A stretch of 64,000 bases of DNA from Dactylorhiza incarnata (taxonomy: Eukaryota > Streptophyta > Magnoliopsida > Asparagales > Orchidaceae): assembly GCA_033032865.1 (NCBI GenBank), contig JAWHQI010000019.1, forward strand, positions 16,906,001 through 16,970,000. Reading direction: 5' to 3'. The position numbers and the translations under genes were made by a program. Under the pieces are notes generated by a model. The model was given only the letters and a program-made list of their open reading frames with translations, made no database searches and was not told the DNA's origin. Below, piece by piece: positions 1 to 12,200 of the stretch (its first letter is position 1; every line of letters begins with the position of its first letter).

Positions 1-2635
1 CTGGGTAATTTTATAAGAATTTTAGGAGCCAATATTCCCTTTGAATTAGGACATAACCCCTTTAGGGAAACTTCTTATAAGAAGCATTTTCATGCATAAA
101 AGTCTTGGATGATGATGAAACTTTGGTGGTGCCCTTATAATCATGGTTTAGACCTCTGGTAATTTTTGTGAATTTTATTAAATGATTTAATCAGTACTTC
201 TTTCACAAGGCACTTGTTTTGATTTAAACTTAGGAAAAATATTTGAGAGTCCAAAACTCATTGTTAAACTGTGCAAATTGGTGATAGGACCTTTCAGAAC
301 ATTAGGAAGCTCTGTGAATTTTTATAGAATTTTTGAAGACTTAAATCAGTAGGCTACTTCACAATTCATTTAATTTGAGGTTTTTTGAAGTATTTATTTT
401 AGTGAAAAAATGATTTCCTTAAATCCTGAAACTTATTCAGTAGTCTTTTCTGGTGAATACAAGAGCTTGGTAATTTCCCCATAATTTTAGTGTTGATCTT
501 TTTGGTGGTTCCTTCCTAAAACTACAATTTTGGACAGATGTTAAATAATTAAGTTAGAGGACAATTTCTTACTGGAAAAATATGATATACTGTTTCTGAT
601 ATTATTTAGTCACCATAGATTTATCATAATTTTTGGAGAGCCATATCATAAGATTTACTTACACTTCATTATCATTTTCATGCTTGGCAAATATTTGGAG
701 AAATTAAATTAACTACTAAATAATTAAGGAAAATTATGATTCTTTGGAATTAGGCTTATAACATCATGATGGACCTCCAGTAAATAGATTGGGTCAGTTG
801 GGTGAATATTTGGAGTACCTCTAGTTGTGAGCTTCATGTAATTAGTTTGGTCTGCGTATAGTAAAACTGTGAAATTTGAGAATCAAGTGGATCCTTAGGA
901 GGGAATGGGAGGTAAGTGGTTTACCTAGTTTAGTTGAGAAGGTATGATTGTCAATAAGAAGGATTATAGATGGTAAAGGTGTGCTTGGTGTGTGAGAGGT
1001 AAGTTGCACTCGGGGTCGACGAAAGATCGTCTTGGAAAGTCATAAGTCACTTAGGGTTAATTCAATTGTAATAACAAGGAGCGTGTTCTTATGGGTAGAT
1101 ACCAACAACACTAAGTGTCTTGAGAAAGGGAACTTTGGGGTGTCATCCCATTACAGTTCCTAGTACCGTAGCGAGCCCCTAACAGGGTAATCCACGGGAA
1201 GTCCAGGATTAACCACAAACTGTAGGAGTAAGTTGTTATACAAGATTAACTTAATAATACACACACCCACACCCCGTGGTTACGAGAAGTTAGTTGGTTT
1301 GGTTTTACGAGCTGTAGGCTCGGTGGTTGAAGCAACGGATTAGTTAGACCGGTGAGCTTGTGACTCAATAGTGTTTGTTGGTACGGACGGGTCGGTCCAG
1401 CGAGCTGGTGGCTCGTAAGGTTATTGAGGACGGGCAGGTTAGCCCGGGGATTTTTTGGCTCGGGATATAGTAGAACATGTTGCATGTTCATGAAGGTGGT
1501 GGGTCTCCGGTATTGGATGGTCGTTTACACCGACATCAATACGTTGACTCGGCGAGTGTGGAATTTGCACTTAGCCTTGAAAGTCTGGTGCTCTAGCTAG
1601 TAAGTGTACGTAGATGCTCCGCGATTTTGCGTTGAGGCGTACGATAGGTCTAGGTAGGGTAGTGTGAATACCAACCAAGAGGTGGGCGAGGCCCAACCCA
1701 CCGCTTCCGTTTGCCACTACGGGAGTATCCTGGGAGTCTAGCTCGCTCCAAAAAGGGGGAACTAAAGGTCTATGCACATAGAGTCGAAGTGGGTGAGTTG
1801 CACTTGTATGAACATAGCATAACTGCATACCTTGCCTGTCATAGCATAAACATTGCATTTCAACCCCAACCCCTATCGTATAAGTCGATTATGGGACTTC
1901 TTATACGATAGGACTTGCTAAACGACCCCATGGTGTATAGGTTTGTATGGGCATTCCTATAAATCATTGGTTACTTTTCTATTACTATTGTCTTTACTTA
2001 CTACACTTTACTTATTCTTTACCTGCTCTTACTATGCCCTTTTACTGCTTCAGTTATATATATACACATGTGTAGTGTAGAAATATTTCCTGTACCACTG
2101 TCACCTGCTCCTTGTTATAACCCTTGCTGTTCTCTGCTTCATCCTCCCACACGGTGCCTAGGAGCCATTGGGGGTGGGGTGGGGAACATAAGGCTTAGTC
2201 TTTTTGACTAACGGTTGGTGGACCATATCATTTTAGGGGATCGAGGAGACGCAGCAGCACCAGAGGCCGGTGCAGACGGAGGCAGGCCAGTGTAGTGCAG
2301 GAGCACAGGATTCAGGGTCAGTGAGTGATTAGGAGTTAGCTTCCGCGAGTGATCTTGTAGAGAGGATATAATGTACAGGGCATGAGCCCTTTATTATTGT
2401 AACTCTTGTTGTCTTTTATTCAGTTATTATCTGTGGACATTTACCTTTATGGTTTTATATTTCATGTTGATTCTGTGGACTTGTCTTCTTTAATGCACTT
2501 TTCTTTGTGATCAATTTGGCCGGCAGGATCGTTGTTTTGTAGTGGTGACCTTCCCGAGTGAAGGTGTCACTGCAAAGCGGCGGTTCTGGGCCTAAGACCC
2601 AGTGTTTGAAAAGAAAAAAAAAAGGGGGTCTTACA
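1..2635 (+). mobile_element. Ty3/gypsy chromovirus LTR1, right part (5' LTR of the array)
   Basis: This is the right-hand part of a very long LTR; its start lies left of the window. Its first bases match LTR3 from about 18990, and it can be followed collinearly to the terminal TCTTACA at 2629-2635. A primer binding site follows directly, so this copy acts as a 5' LTR. No protein-coding content is credible; the small reading frames inside are chance. A block at about 1115-1218 is shared with element A. Confidence 0.85.
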
Positions 2636-4637
2636 AGTGGTATCAGAGCAAACCTCGATCTGAAGAAAAGAAGTCCACAAACCCTTGGCCACCCCGCGCG
2701 AGTTTTGTTTGAGGACAAACTAAGCAGCGGAAGCAGTGGTGTGCCTATATGGGGAAATCACATGAAAAGGTCCACTTTTAACTGAATCTTCTTGGTCAGT
2801 TTCCCCCTACGAGTGTCAAGTTTTCTTTTGTTGCCTGCGGCGAACCCTGTCCCCAGCAGGGAATACCTCCGGCTGCAAAGATTTCTTTAGTTAGTCCTTT
2901 AGTCCACGAGTTAGAATCAACCCCATTAGAATACGTGACTTACCTTAACAATTTATACCGTGACCTAGTCTGAAATAGACCGAAAGAATAACCTTTGGCG
3001 AAGGTACGAGGATACCTCAAAGAGACTAGAGAAAGAAAGATTGACTCAGAAGCAGAATGGTATGAGATTCATAGACTCAATCCTCGTATCCGTGAAATGT
3101 TTACATTAAGACAACCACCATGACAAACACTGAGGGTCGGATAAGAATTGAAGTTCAGAAGGGACCCATTTGGGATTGGGTGACATTTTGACCCTGATAA
3201 GGTTGTCATAGAAGGTACCCTGAAGAGTCTGAAGAATGGAGCGAATTAACAAGTCTCAAGATAGAACCCCAAGTCTAAGGTTGTGTGCCCTAAGGGTTGC
3301 TTGCATACCTGGGACGAATATAACTTGGTGATATTGAAGATACTTCGCCCAAAAATAGATAGAGGCTAATCTTTTGTTTATTGGGGCTTACCTTTTGTTT
3401 ATTAGGCAAATTAACGACGGACTTGGATTTCCCTTAGACCTAAGTTAGAAAATTTTTGTGTCGTGAACAATAATGATTTTGAGGTTGATCATATTCGATG
3501 TCACATGGACAAAGATGAGATGGTGTAAAAGTAGGTCTGGAATGATGATCTGAGGTGTTACCAGGACAATAAAAGGACATCGTGGATAGAACACCAGCTT
3601 GACCTTTGTTGAATCATTGGAAATGTAAAGTCGCCAGGATTAATCACTTAAGGATGTCAATGTCTTAGTCTAGAACTTGAGGATGGAAACTAGGTCATAC
3701 AAGTTGTAGTTATATTTGAGGTTCTTGTGACTTGAGGCTTTCAGAAGTGATTAACTTATGGTTGGTTAAAAATCACGCCCTGTCTTGGTAGATAATTTTA
3801 ACTACAATAATAGCCCTTATACCTTGGGAGCTTTGATGACGGATAACCAGAGATCTTAGACGATGTCCTATTGAATTTAGAATATAGTGTTTGAGTTTAC
3901 TATGATAAGAAAAATCTAAGTTTATCTTACCTTGGACCATTCGAAAGTGATCGAGACTAGCATATGTGGAAGTGATAGAAATTTGGTGAAATAAACGTGA
4001 TGATATTTCCTTGATGAAATTGAATTGTGAAAAACCCAAAGGTATCAAAAATTTTCCCTTATGAATCAAACTTCACGTAGAAAATGATTGGGAGTCGTCT
4101 TACCAACATGGATACTAATTGTGGTTGGTTAACATGTACTCATAAAGGTTCACAAGTGCCCCCATTAAAATTTAAGAATGTTTGGAACGCTAGACGATTT
4201 GACTAATTCCATCAATAGTAAAGAACTGGAAAAGTTGTAGAGTAGAGATGATTGATTACTCGGATGTACCTGAAGGAGTAAAGAATTTGAACGTGTGAAG
4301 AAAACTTTAGGGGCATAAGAGTCTGCCCAGGTTAGAGTGGAAGATCGAGGATAGATTGACCAAGGTAGCTAGGTCACCCTGGTCAGGATAGACGATACGA
4401 CGGCGCGAGTCTTGCGACACAAGAAGATTCCGTAGGTAAAAATCATGTTGTAAAATTATGGACAGTAGGAGCACACCTGGGAGCCACTAGAGCTGGGGTG
4501 GAAGAGATAGTCGATGCTCTTCGAGCCAGGAATAGTTTCAATCCTTAGGGGATGTTACGTTCAGTCACTCTCGGTGAAAACCCCACAAGCCTAGCCTGAA
4601 TTTCGAGGACGAAATTATTTTTTTGTTTATTGGGATT
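2636..4637 (+). mobile_element. Internal region 1 of the chromovirus array, degenerate
   Basis: About 2 kb between LTR1 and LTR2 with no usable reading frame. At about 4370-4510 it aligns by eye with the 3' end of the integrase region of internal region 2 (16140-16260), so the C-terminal tail of pol survives in decayed form. It ends with the same TTTCGAGGACGAAATT tract that precedes LTR3. Gag, protease, RT and the integrase core are absent or unrecognisable. I see nothing definable in 2660-4100 beyond this element-derived DNA. Confidence 0.7.
2638..2649 (+). other. Primer binding site of the chromovirus array
   Basis: TGGTATCAGAGC, complementary to the 3' end of initiator tRNA-Met, starts two bases after the LTR1 end. 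It is the usual minus-strand priming site of plant LTR retrotransposons and fixes the end of LTR1. Confidence 0.85.
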
Positions 4638-4883
4638 TGTAACATCCCCCAAACAGCTAGACCCCTAAGTTGGTTTTCTCATGACTAGGACATGACAAAA
4701 TCATAGGAAGAGCTCAACACCTTGTGAACCTAGGTGAGAAGGAGAAAACCCAAGTGGTCTGCAAATAGAAATTTTTAGGTACCAAGCCTAGGGTTGGACT
4801 TTAGGGACCCACCTTGAACCTTGACCCCACAATATCATCCCTAACCCATTAGAGGTCTCCTTGAAGCACCAGTGACCCATTGG

Positions 4884-5244
4884 GGTCAACCTAAGAGGCC
4901 AATTTGACTAAAGTCAACCTTAACCCAAAATTGGTCAAACTAGCTCAACTAAGGTCAATTGGCCCCCACCATGCCAAATTGACCATGCCCCTACCCTTGT
5001 ATGGGTACTAGGATCCTAATGGACCAAAAATCCCCATCATGGGGCCTCCAATTTGACCAATTTGCCCTAAACCCTAAATTGGTCAAAGTGCCCTAATAAG
5101 GGGCAATTCACCCTCACCTTGTCAAATTGACCCTACCTAGACCTTTCTAACCATTAAGGGAAGTCAATGGATCCCAAGCCACTCTTTGGGGTCAACCCAA
5201 TTGTCAATTAGACCAAAGTCAAACTCAAGCTTAATTTAGGTCAA
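4884..5244. promoter_or_regulatory. Dense TTGACY (W-box-like) cluster in LTR2
   Basis: About 13 copies of TTGACC/TTGACT or their complements (GGTCAA/AGTCAA) occur in 360 bp on both strands. TTGACY is the core of the W-box bound by plant WRKY factors. Chance expectation for this length is well below one. The same cluster is in LTR3 at about 16650-17015. Regulatory function is inferred from motif content only. Confidence 0.5.
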
Positions 5245-5924
5245 CATACCCCAATTTAACCTAATCTAGCCCAATCCACTTGGGCTAGACCCAATTAAGG
5301 TGGTCCACCACCTAATGGGGATTGAATGTTGCTGAGGTGGCCATTCAATTTGGAGAGAGTCGGCTAGGAGAGAGAAATTGGGAGTTTCCCCCAATTTGAA
5401 GAGAGAGAAAGTGGTCATTAAAGGAGGATTAATGGCATTCAAGGCAAATTGATCCCTCATTCATCTCCCCTCACACTCCATTCATCTCCTCAGGCTGTTA
5501 CAAGAAGCTTAAGGGGTTTTCCAGCCCTCAAGATGGCTGAATTCAATGGATTTCACCATGGCCGAAAGTTAGGTTTGATGGCCATTAATGGTTTTCAAGG
5601 TTGTAACCTCCCCCTCTCCTAACTGATCCCTTTAAAAGCTTCAGAGGACTGAGAGGAGTGGTTTTCCCCTTTTACTTGGAGGAATCGAGCACCAGGAGCA
5701 GGAATCGGCATGGCACCAAAAGCTCCAGGTCGGCCATGGCCAGCAAGAAATCGACAAGGAATCAACCCTCCTTATAGGTCTGGTTCTTCATCCCTCTCTC
5801 TGTGGATAGATCTCATCATGTTGCTTGCAGGGATTGGGGCCAATTGGTCCCAATTCGGGTTGGCCAAAAGCTACAGTTACGGAGCTTTAATTCCCGCCTC
5901 CAAATCCTTGTTCCGGCCACCTCT

Positions 5925-5990
5925 GGCCGGCCAACCGCCGTTGATCGCCGGCCACCACCTCGACGAAGGTGGTGGAGGCATTGGCCGGCC
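5925..5990. repeat. Two-tier inverted repeat in LTR2
   Basis: Outer arms GGCCGGCCAA (5925-5934) and TTGGCCGGCC (5981-5990) enclose inner arms CCACCACCT (5952-5960) and AGGTGGTGG (5967-5975) with a 6-base loop. The arrangement is kept in LTR3 (17684-17748) although loop and spacer bases differ. Confidence 0.75.
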
Positions 5991-6158
5991 GGGGCGGCGC
6001 TTAGGTGGCCGAGAAAATAGGGAGGAAGGCAGCCCAGGTCGGGGCAATCTCAACCGTCGGCTGAAGGAAGAAGACAACCAGTAGACGTCAGTTTGCTTCA
6101 AGATCTCTGCAAGATCTTTTATTTAATGTTGTACTGTTTACGTTATTTCATTTATTTA

Positions 6159-6340
6159 GTCGAACGAAAAATTGCTCTGCTTTCGTCGAGCGATGATATC
6201 TGTTATATTAGTCGAGCACTGTTATTATTTGATTTAGTCAAGCGCAGGTGGATTTTGTCGAACGAGAGGCGTTCTGCTTTCGTCGAACGCAGATTTGATC
6301 TGCTTTCGTCGAACGCCGAGTTTAATGTCGTCGAACACTG
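6159..6340. repeat. GTCGAACG short-repeat cluster in LTR2
   Basis: About eight variants of GTCGA(A/G)CG occur with irregular spacing, several within a longer unit CTGCTTTCGTCGAACGC. The matching LTR3 segment has about 14, so the cluster has expanded or contracted between copies. Confidence 0.75.
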
Positions 6341-7997
6341 AAACAGTTATATATAATTAAATGTTTATATGATTTATGTCAAATATTTTGTTGTACTTAG
6401 ATCTAATTATTAAAAATACTTAGGCCTCTCTACAGAAAAAGTGGTCAACACCAAAGGGTTAGCCCTTACGGTCTACTTTATTTTAAAATTAATTTCACCC
6501 CAAAAGGAGTTCTGTAGCTCCCTGTAGGTCCATTTTGGTGGTATTGGTCCCTAGTGTAGGACAACCACCATTTCTTGAATAACTTTTGATTGGGAAATGA
6601 TATGGACTTGAGATTTGAAATATAGTCTACTTATACCTACACACACATCATATCAAAATATGGGATTTTTAGGAGAACCTTTTTATAAGGTTTTTGAAAT
6701 AATTTCATAAATCATCTATTAATTAATTAGTGGGTTAAATGACCTCCAATGCCCTCCAAATTTTGGTGGGTGCTCCTTAGGGTTACTGTATGACCTTGGT
6801 AAAATTATCAGCCCAAGTGGGACTGTTTTGTTTAAGTATTTTGTAAACCCAATTTAGGTCAAATAGGGTCAAAGTTAGGGTATGGTGTTTACCTTGGGGT
6901 ATGGTAGTTCCTTCATAAAACTACAATTTTGGACAGATGTTAAATAATTAGGTTAGAGGACAATTTCTTACTGTAAAAATATGATATGTTGTTTCTGATG
7001 TTATTTAGTCACCATAGATTTATCATAATTTTTGGAGAGCCATATCATAAGATTTACTTACACTTCATGATCATTTTCATACTTGGCAAATATTTGGAGA
7101 AATTAAAATAAATACTAAATAATTAAGGAAAATTATGATTCTCTGGAATTAGTCTTATAACATCATGATGAACCTCCAGTAAATACTTTGGGTCCGTTGG
7201 GTGAATATTTGGAGTACCTCTAGTTGTGAGCTTCATGTAATTAGTTTGGTCTGCGTATAGTAAAACTGTGAAATTTGAGAATCAAGTGGATCCTTAGGAG
7301 GGAATGAGAGGTAAGTGGTTTAACTAGTTTAGTTGAGAAGGTATGATGGTCAACAAGAAGGATTATAGATGGTAAAGGTGTGCTTGGTGAGTGAGAGGTA
7401 AGTTGCACTCGTGGTCGACGAAAGATCGTCTTGGAAAGTCATAAGTCACTTAGGGTTAATTCAATTGTAATAACAAGGAGGGTGTTCTTATGGGTAGATA
7501 CCAACAACACTAAGTGTCTTGAGAAAGGGAACTTTGGGGTGTCATCCCATTACAGTTCTTAGTACCGTAGCGAGCTCCTTACATGGTAATCCACGGGAAG
7601 TCCAAGATTAACCACAAACTGTAGGAGTAAGTTGTTATACAAGATTAACTTAATAATACACACACCCACACCCCGTGGTTATGAGAAGTTAGTTGGTTTG
7701 GTTTTACGAGCTGTAGACTCGGTGGTTGAAGCAGCGGATTAGTTAGACCGGTGAGCTTGTGACTCAGTAGTGTTTGTTGGTATGGACGGGTCGGTCCGGC
7801 GAGCCGGTGGCTCGATAGGTCTAGGTAGGGTAGTGTGAATACCAACCTAGAGGTGGGCGAGGCCCAACCCACCGCTTCCGTTTGCCACTACGGGAGTATC
7901 CTGGGAGTCTAGCTCGCTCCAAAAAGGGGGAACTAAAGGTCTATACGCATAGAGTCGAAGTGGGTGAGTTGCACTTGTATGAACATAGCATAACTGC

Positions 7998-8002
7998 ATA
8001 TG
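7998..8002. other. Target site duplication, left, of the copia element
   Basis: ATATG immediately left of the copia LTR, repeated exactly at 14565-14569. Five bases is the usual size for plant copia integrase. Confidence 0.9.
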
Positions 8003-9205
8003 TGTTAAATTTTTTGAAAGACCGTTTAGGAGTTAGCAGGAGTTGTATCAACAAGAGTTATAGCCAAACAACCACAATGCCAAAACAGCAACGCAAGAAA
8101 TCTTTATTGAAACAGAACTGCTTTACAATGCGAGGTATACATGGCGAGACATGATTCATAAGAATCACGGAGATGAGAAGAACAAACACACCAAAAACTG
8201 AAACTAGCGGTCTGCCAAAGCAGAGACCGCACAGACCGCAAAAAAGGCTCAGGTCGCCCGGCTAGCTCTGTTGTACTCCCAGACCGCTTGCACAGTCAGA
8301 CTGCAGAAACAACTTGAGATCGCGCGAACAGAAGACAGACAAGCTGCACTGCCAGACCGCAATCCCAGACCGCACGAACTGAAGCTTATTGGAACAAAGA
8401 ACTGAAGTTGTCGCCAGACCACAACTCAGACCGCCTAACCGCTGAAGGTCGCTTGATCACTGAGTCCGCTGCGAACAGCACAAGAACACAATAAACCAGT
8501 TCGCTGACAGACCGCAGACGAACTGTTTATTCAAGCCACCAGAAATCACCAAGGAAGGAGACCGCAACCTGCTGACCGCAAACCTGCGAACACAACAACC
8601 GGTTAGCTCACTTCCGAGACCGCACGACCTCAAACTTGAGTTCGTAAGAAACAATCTGGGCTTTTGTTCTTACAGATCTTGTTAGAAATGACGGGCCCTG
8701 CACCCCTATTTATAGGCGGATAGAAGGATGTCGTCACCGCACAAACCGGGATACAATAACTGCCCATCAGATCGCCAGCGGCCTCACAAGACAGACCGCG
8801 TGGACACAGCACTTGGACGAGATCCAGCACAAGTCCGCAAGACAGCAGCAGTCCGCGCACAAGCCGCGCGGACACAACGACCACCCTTCCTGAGATCGCC
8901 TACACAGGGACAACCATCTGGCAGACTTAGGACAAGTCGCCAGAACAGCCCAAACAAGCCGCCCGGTCACTGCGAACAACCAAGAACAGGTCGCCCAGAA
9001 CAAGACCGGAAGAACTCATAACAGGTCGCCAGAACCAACGACCAAACCAAGAAGCAAACTGGCCGATCATAGCAGATCGCCAGAACAGCAGGGAGAGATC
9101 GCAGAACCAAACCGTCAGAGCACCAGCGCAGGCCGCGCGGTCTCTGCGGTCTCCAGCCTTCAGTCCGGCCGGACTCCCTTCCACTTCACTTCAACAATTT
9201 CAACA
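8003..9205 (-). repeat. Copia 3' LTR (left copy)
   Basis: 1,203 bp, the same length as the right copy. In the first 120 bases I count four differences, so the insertion is not very recent. The LTR is rich in GACCGC/GCGGTC words and includes CAGGCCGCGCGGTCT at 9129-9143. A TATAAATAG box lies on the minus strand at 8706-8715. Confidence 0.93.
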
Positions 9206-12200
9206 CCCCCCCTTGAAGTGGGAAGTGGAAACTAGACCGAGCAACCCCCTTAACCATGTAAACGGTCCCTTCGCCAGCGGCTTTGTGAAGATGTCTGCGA
9301 CATTGTCCGCACTCCGAACATGCTCGACCATAAGAGTTCCTCCCAACACCTTTTCGCGAATGAAATGGTGCTCAATCTCTATATGTTTGGTCCTAGCGTG
9401 ACAGACTGGATTGTTGACCAGTTTGAGAGCACTCTCATTGTCCCCACGTAGCATAGTGGGACCTCGAACCTCCTGATGAACGTCCTACACCAACCTCCTG
9501 AGCCAAATGGCTTCCTGAGCTGCCAAAGCCGAAGCCTTGTGCTCCGCTTCCGTGGTAGATACAGACACCGAGTCTTGCTTCTTGCTGCACCAAGAGATAG
9601 CTGTGGGGCCCGTCATAAAGACATAACCAGACGTTGATCTCCGATCATCCACGTCTCTCCCATAATCAGCATCCATGAAACCATGCAACTCCAAGCTTGA
9701 CCCTCTCCTATATAGGAGACCCAAATTAGAGGTTGACTTCACATACTTCAAGATGCCTTTTGCTGCCAGAAGATGAGGTTTCCGTGGTTCCGCTTGTCAA
9801 CTGCATAAGCAATATCTGGCCTTGTGATCGTCAAGTAGATCAAACTCCCAACCAGAGCTCGGAACACCAACGGTTCAGATAAAACCCTCCCCTCATCCTT
9901 CCAAAGTTTATGATGTTGCTCCAGAGGTATAGAGCTGCTCTTCCCTTCCTCCATGCCGAATCGCTGAACAATCCGCTCTGCATAGCCAGCCTGAGAAATG
10001 AGCACTCCGCTCTCCCGCCTCTGCACCTCGAGTCCAAGGAAATGGTGGAGCTCCCCCATATCCTTCATCTCGAATCTGATAGCAAGCTCAGCCCTGAGTC
10101 TTGCAACATCTTCCTTCGAGTTCCTGGTGACAATCATGTCATCCACGTACAGCAGCACAATCACCCGAAGCACCCCCTCCTTCTTGATGAACAAGCTAGA
10201 ATCAGAGTCTGAAGCAAAGAATCCGCAGAATATGAGATATTCTGCAACCTTTTCGTACCACGCTCGAGGCGCTTGCTTCAACCCATACAGGGCCTTCTTC
10301 AACTTACATACGTAGTCTGGATACTCCTTCGAGATGAAGCCTTGCGGTTGGAGCATGAAGATATCCTTGTCAATTTCGCCGTATAAGAAAGCATTCTTCA
10401 CGTCGAGTTGCCAAATCTCCCAACAACTCGAAGCCGCCAAGGCAATAACAAATCGAACCGAAGTCATCTTTGCCACTGGACTGAACGTCTCATCATAATC
10501 TTCTTCGTACTGCTGTGAGAACCCGTGAGCTACAAGGCGAACCTTGTAACGCTCGATACTACCGTCAGCTTTCTTCTTCAGCTTGAAGACCCACTTGCAA
10601 GTGACAGGAGTGGTGCCCTTGGGTTTGGGCACAAGAGACCAGGTCTCATTCTTCTCGAGAGCCACCATCTCTTCTTGCATAGCAATGTCCCATTCCTTCA
10701 CGCCTCTGGCCTTCTCAAAGCTCGACGGCTCCCTTTCATCCAAGGGACCAGCAAAGAAACATGAAACAAAGTTCACCATGTTCCCTCCTGTGTATCGATC
10801 TGGTGGTTGAATAGTCCTCTTCGACCTCCTAAGAGGTTGCTCCTGACTAACCACCTCCTCAGCTGCTTCTTCTGTGCAAGCTCCTCTTCTAGATGAACTT
10901 GGAGCATCGCTCCCCCTGCTTCCAGAACCTGAAGCCTCCATCTCAGAGCTTGACACAACTGGAGCTCCTGGTGAAACAGGCAACTCCACTTGAAGACTTC
11001 CCGCAGCTTTTCCTCCTTTATCAACCCTGCTCTTCGGTAGTTCAACTCCTGAACTCCCCTTGTAGGAAGTCACTTCATCGAACACCACATCCCGAGAAAC
11101 AATTGACCTCCGTGTCTCAGGATCCATGCATCTCCATCCCTTCTTCCGCTCATCATACCCAACAAAGACTAGCTTCCTTGCTTTCGCATCTAGCTTTGTC
11201 TGAAGAGTATCAGAAATATGCACATAGCAGGTTGACCCAAACACCCGAAGGTGTGCAACACTCGGCTTCTCCTTGAACATCAATTTGTGAGGGGTCTTCA
11301 TGTTGATAGGACTTAAAGGCAACCTGTTGATGACATAAGCTGCACAAGACATTCCCTTCGCCCAGAAGGACTTTGGGATATTCTTGGCATGAAGCCATCA
11401 TTTGCAAGTTTCTGTCAAATGCCGAATCTTCCTCTCGGCAACGCCATTCTGTTGTGGAGTATGGGCATAAGTGAGCTCTCTCCTGATGTCATGCTTCCTG
11501 CAAAAACATGAGAACTCACCAGAGGTGAACTCCCCACCATTGTCAGTTCTAAGTTTTTTAACCCGCAGGCCAAGCCAGCCTTCAACGAGCTCCTTGAACT
11601 CCACAAATTTTGCAAACGCTTCCGACTTCTCCTTCAAAAAATACACCCAGACATATCTGGTGTAATCGTCAATCAACACCAACATGTATCTGTTGCCTCC
11701 AAGGCTTGGGGTGGCAGTCGGTCCCATTAAATCACCGTAGATGCACTCCAACGGCACTTTGCACCTTGTTTGCGATTTGTCAAATGGAAGTCGATGAGAC
11801 TTACCAAACTGACATCCTTCGCAGACATGACCGTCTCCATAGGAGGACAAGCTAGGCAAGCCATTGACAAGGCCCCTTACCGCCATAGCCTTCAATTTGT
11901 CCATGCCTACATGCCCCAACCTTTCATGCCAGATGGCCGCGCCATCGTTGGTCCTCATCTTCTCAACATAGGTACTTGTCGATAAAACGAACAAGTCCTT
12001 CACCCGCTTGCCAACATGAATAACATTTCCCTTTATCTCCGGTTGAGTTTTGAGAAACTTCACTTTCGTTGGGCCAAACAGAACGTGATAACCGGCGTCG
12101 ACCGCATTGGTCACAGAGAAGAGATTTTTCTTCATACCAGGCACGAGATAAACACTCCTCAATGTGAGTGGACCCATATCACTGCTCAGAGAGATGACTC

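Larger units (their letters stand above)
4638..8002 (+). mobile_element. Chromovirus LTR2, left part
   Basis: Starts TGTAACATCC directly after internal region 1 and matches LTR3 (16412 onward). It is interrupted at 8002 by the copia element and resumes at 14570. Compared with LTR3 it lacks about 727 bp (junction 6902-6908); compared with LTR1 it lacks about 240 bp (near 7813). It holds a TTGACY cluster, a nested hairpin and GTCGAACG repeats, listed separately. A GC-rich 124-codon frame at 5710-6084 is not conserved as a frame in LTR3 and is not called as a gene. Confidence 0.88.

Noticed and set aside
5710..6084. 124-aa plus-strand protein inside LTR2
   Set aside because: The frame is not maintained in the homologous LTR3 segment, and the apparent motif is the translated inverted repeat.
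6159..6340. GTCGAACG repeats as tRNA-type B boxes (complement contains GTTCGA)
   Set aside because: Only part of the GGTTCGANTCC consensus is present, there are no A boxes at suitable spacing, and copies are clustered without a transcript-like unit.
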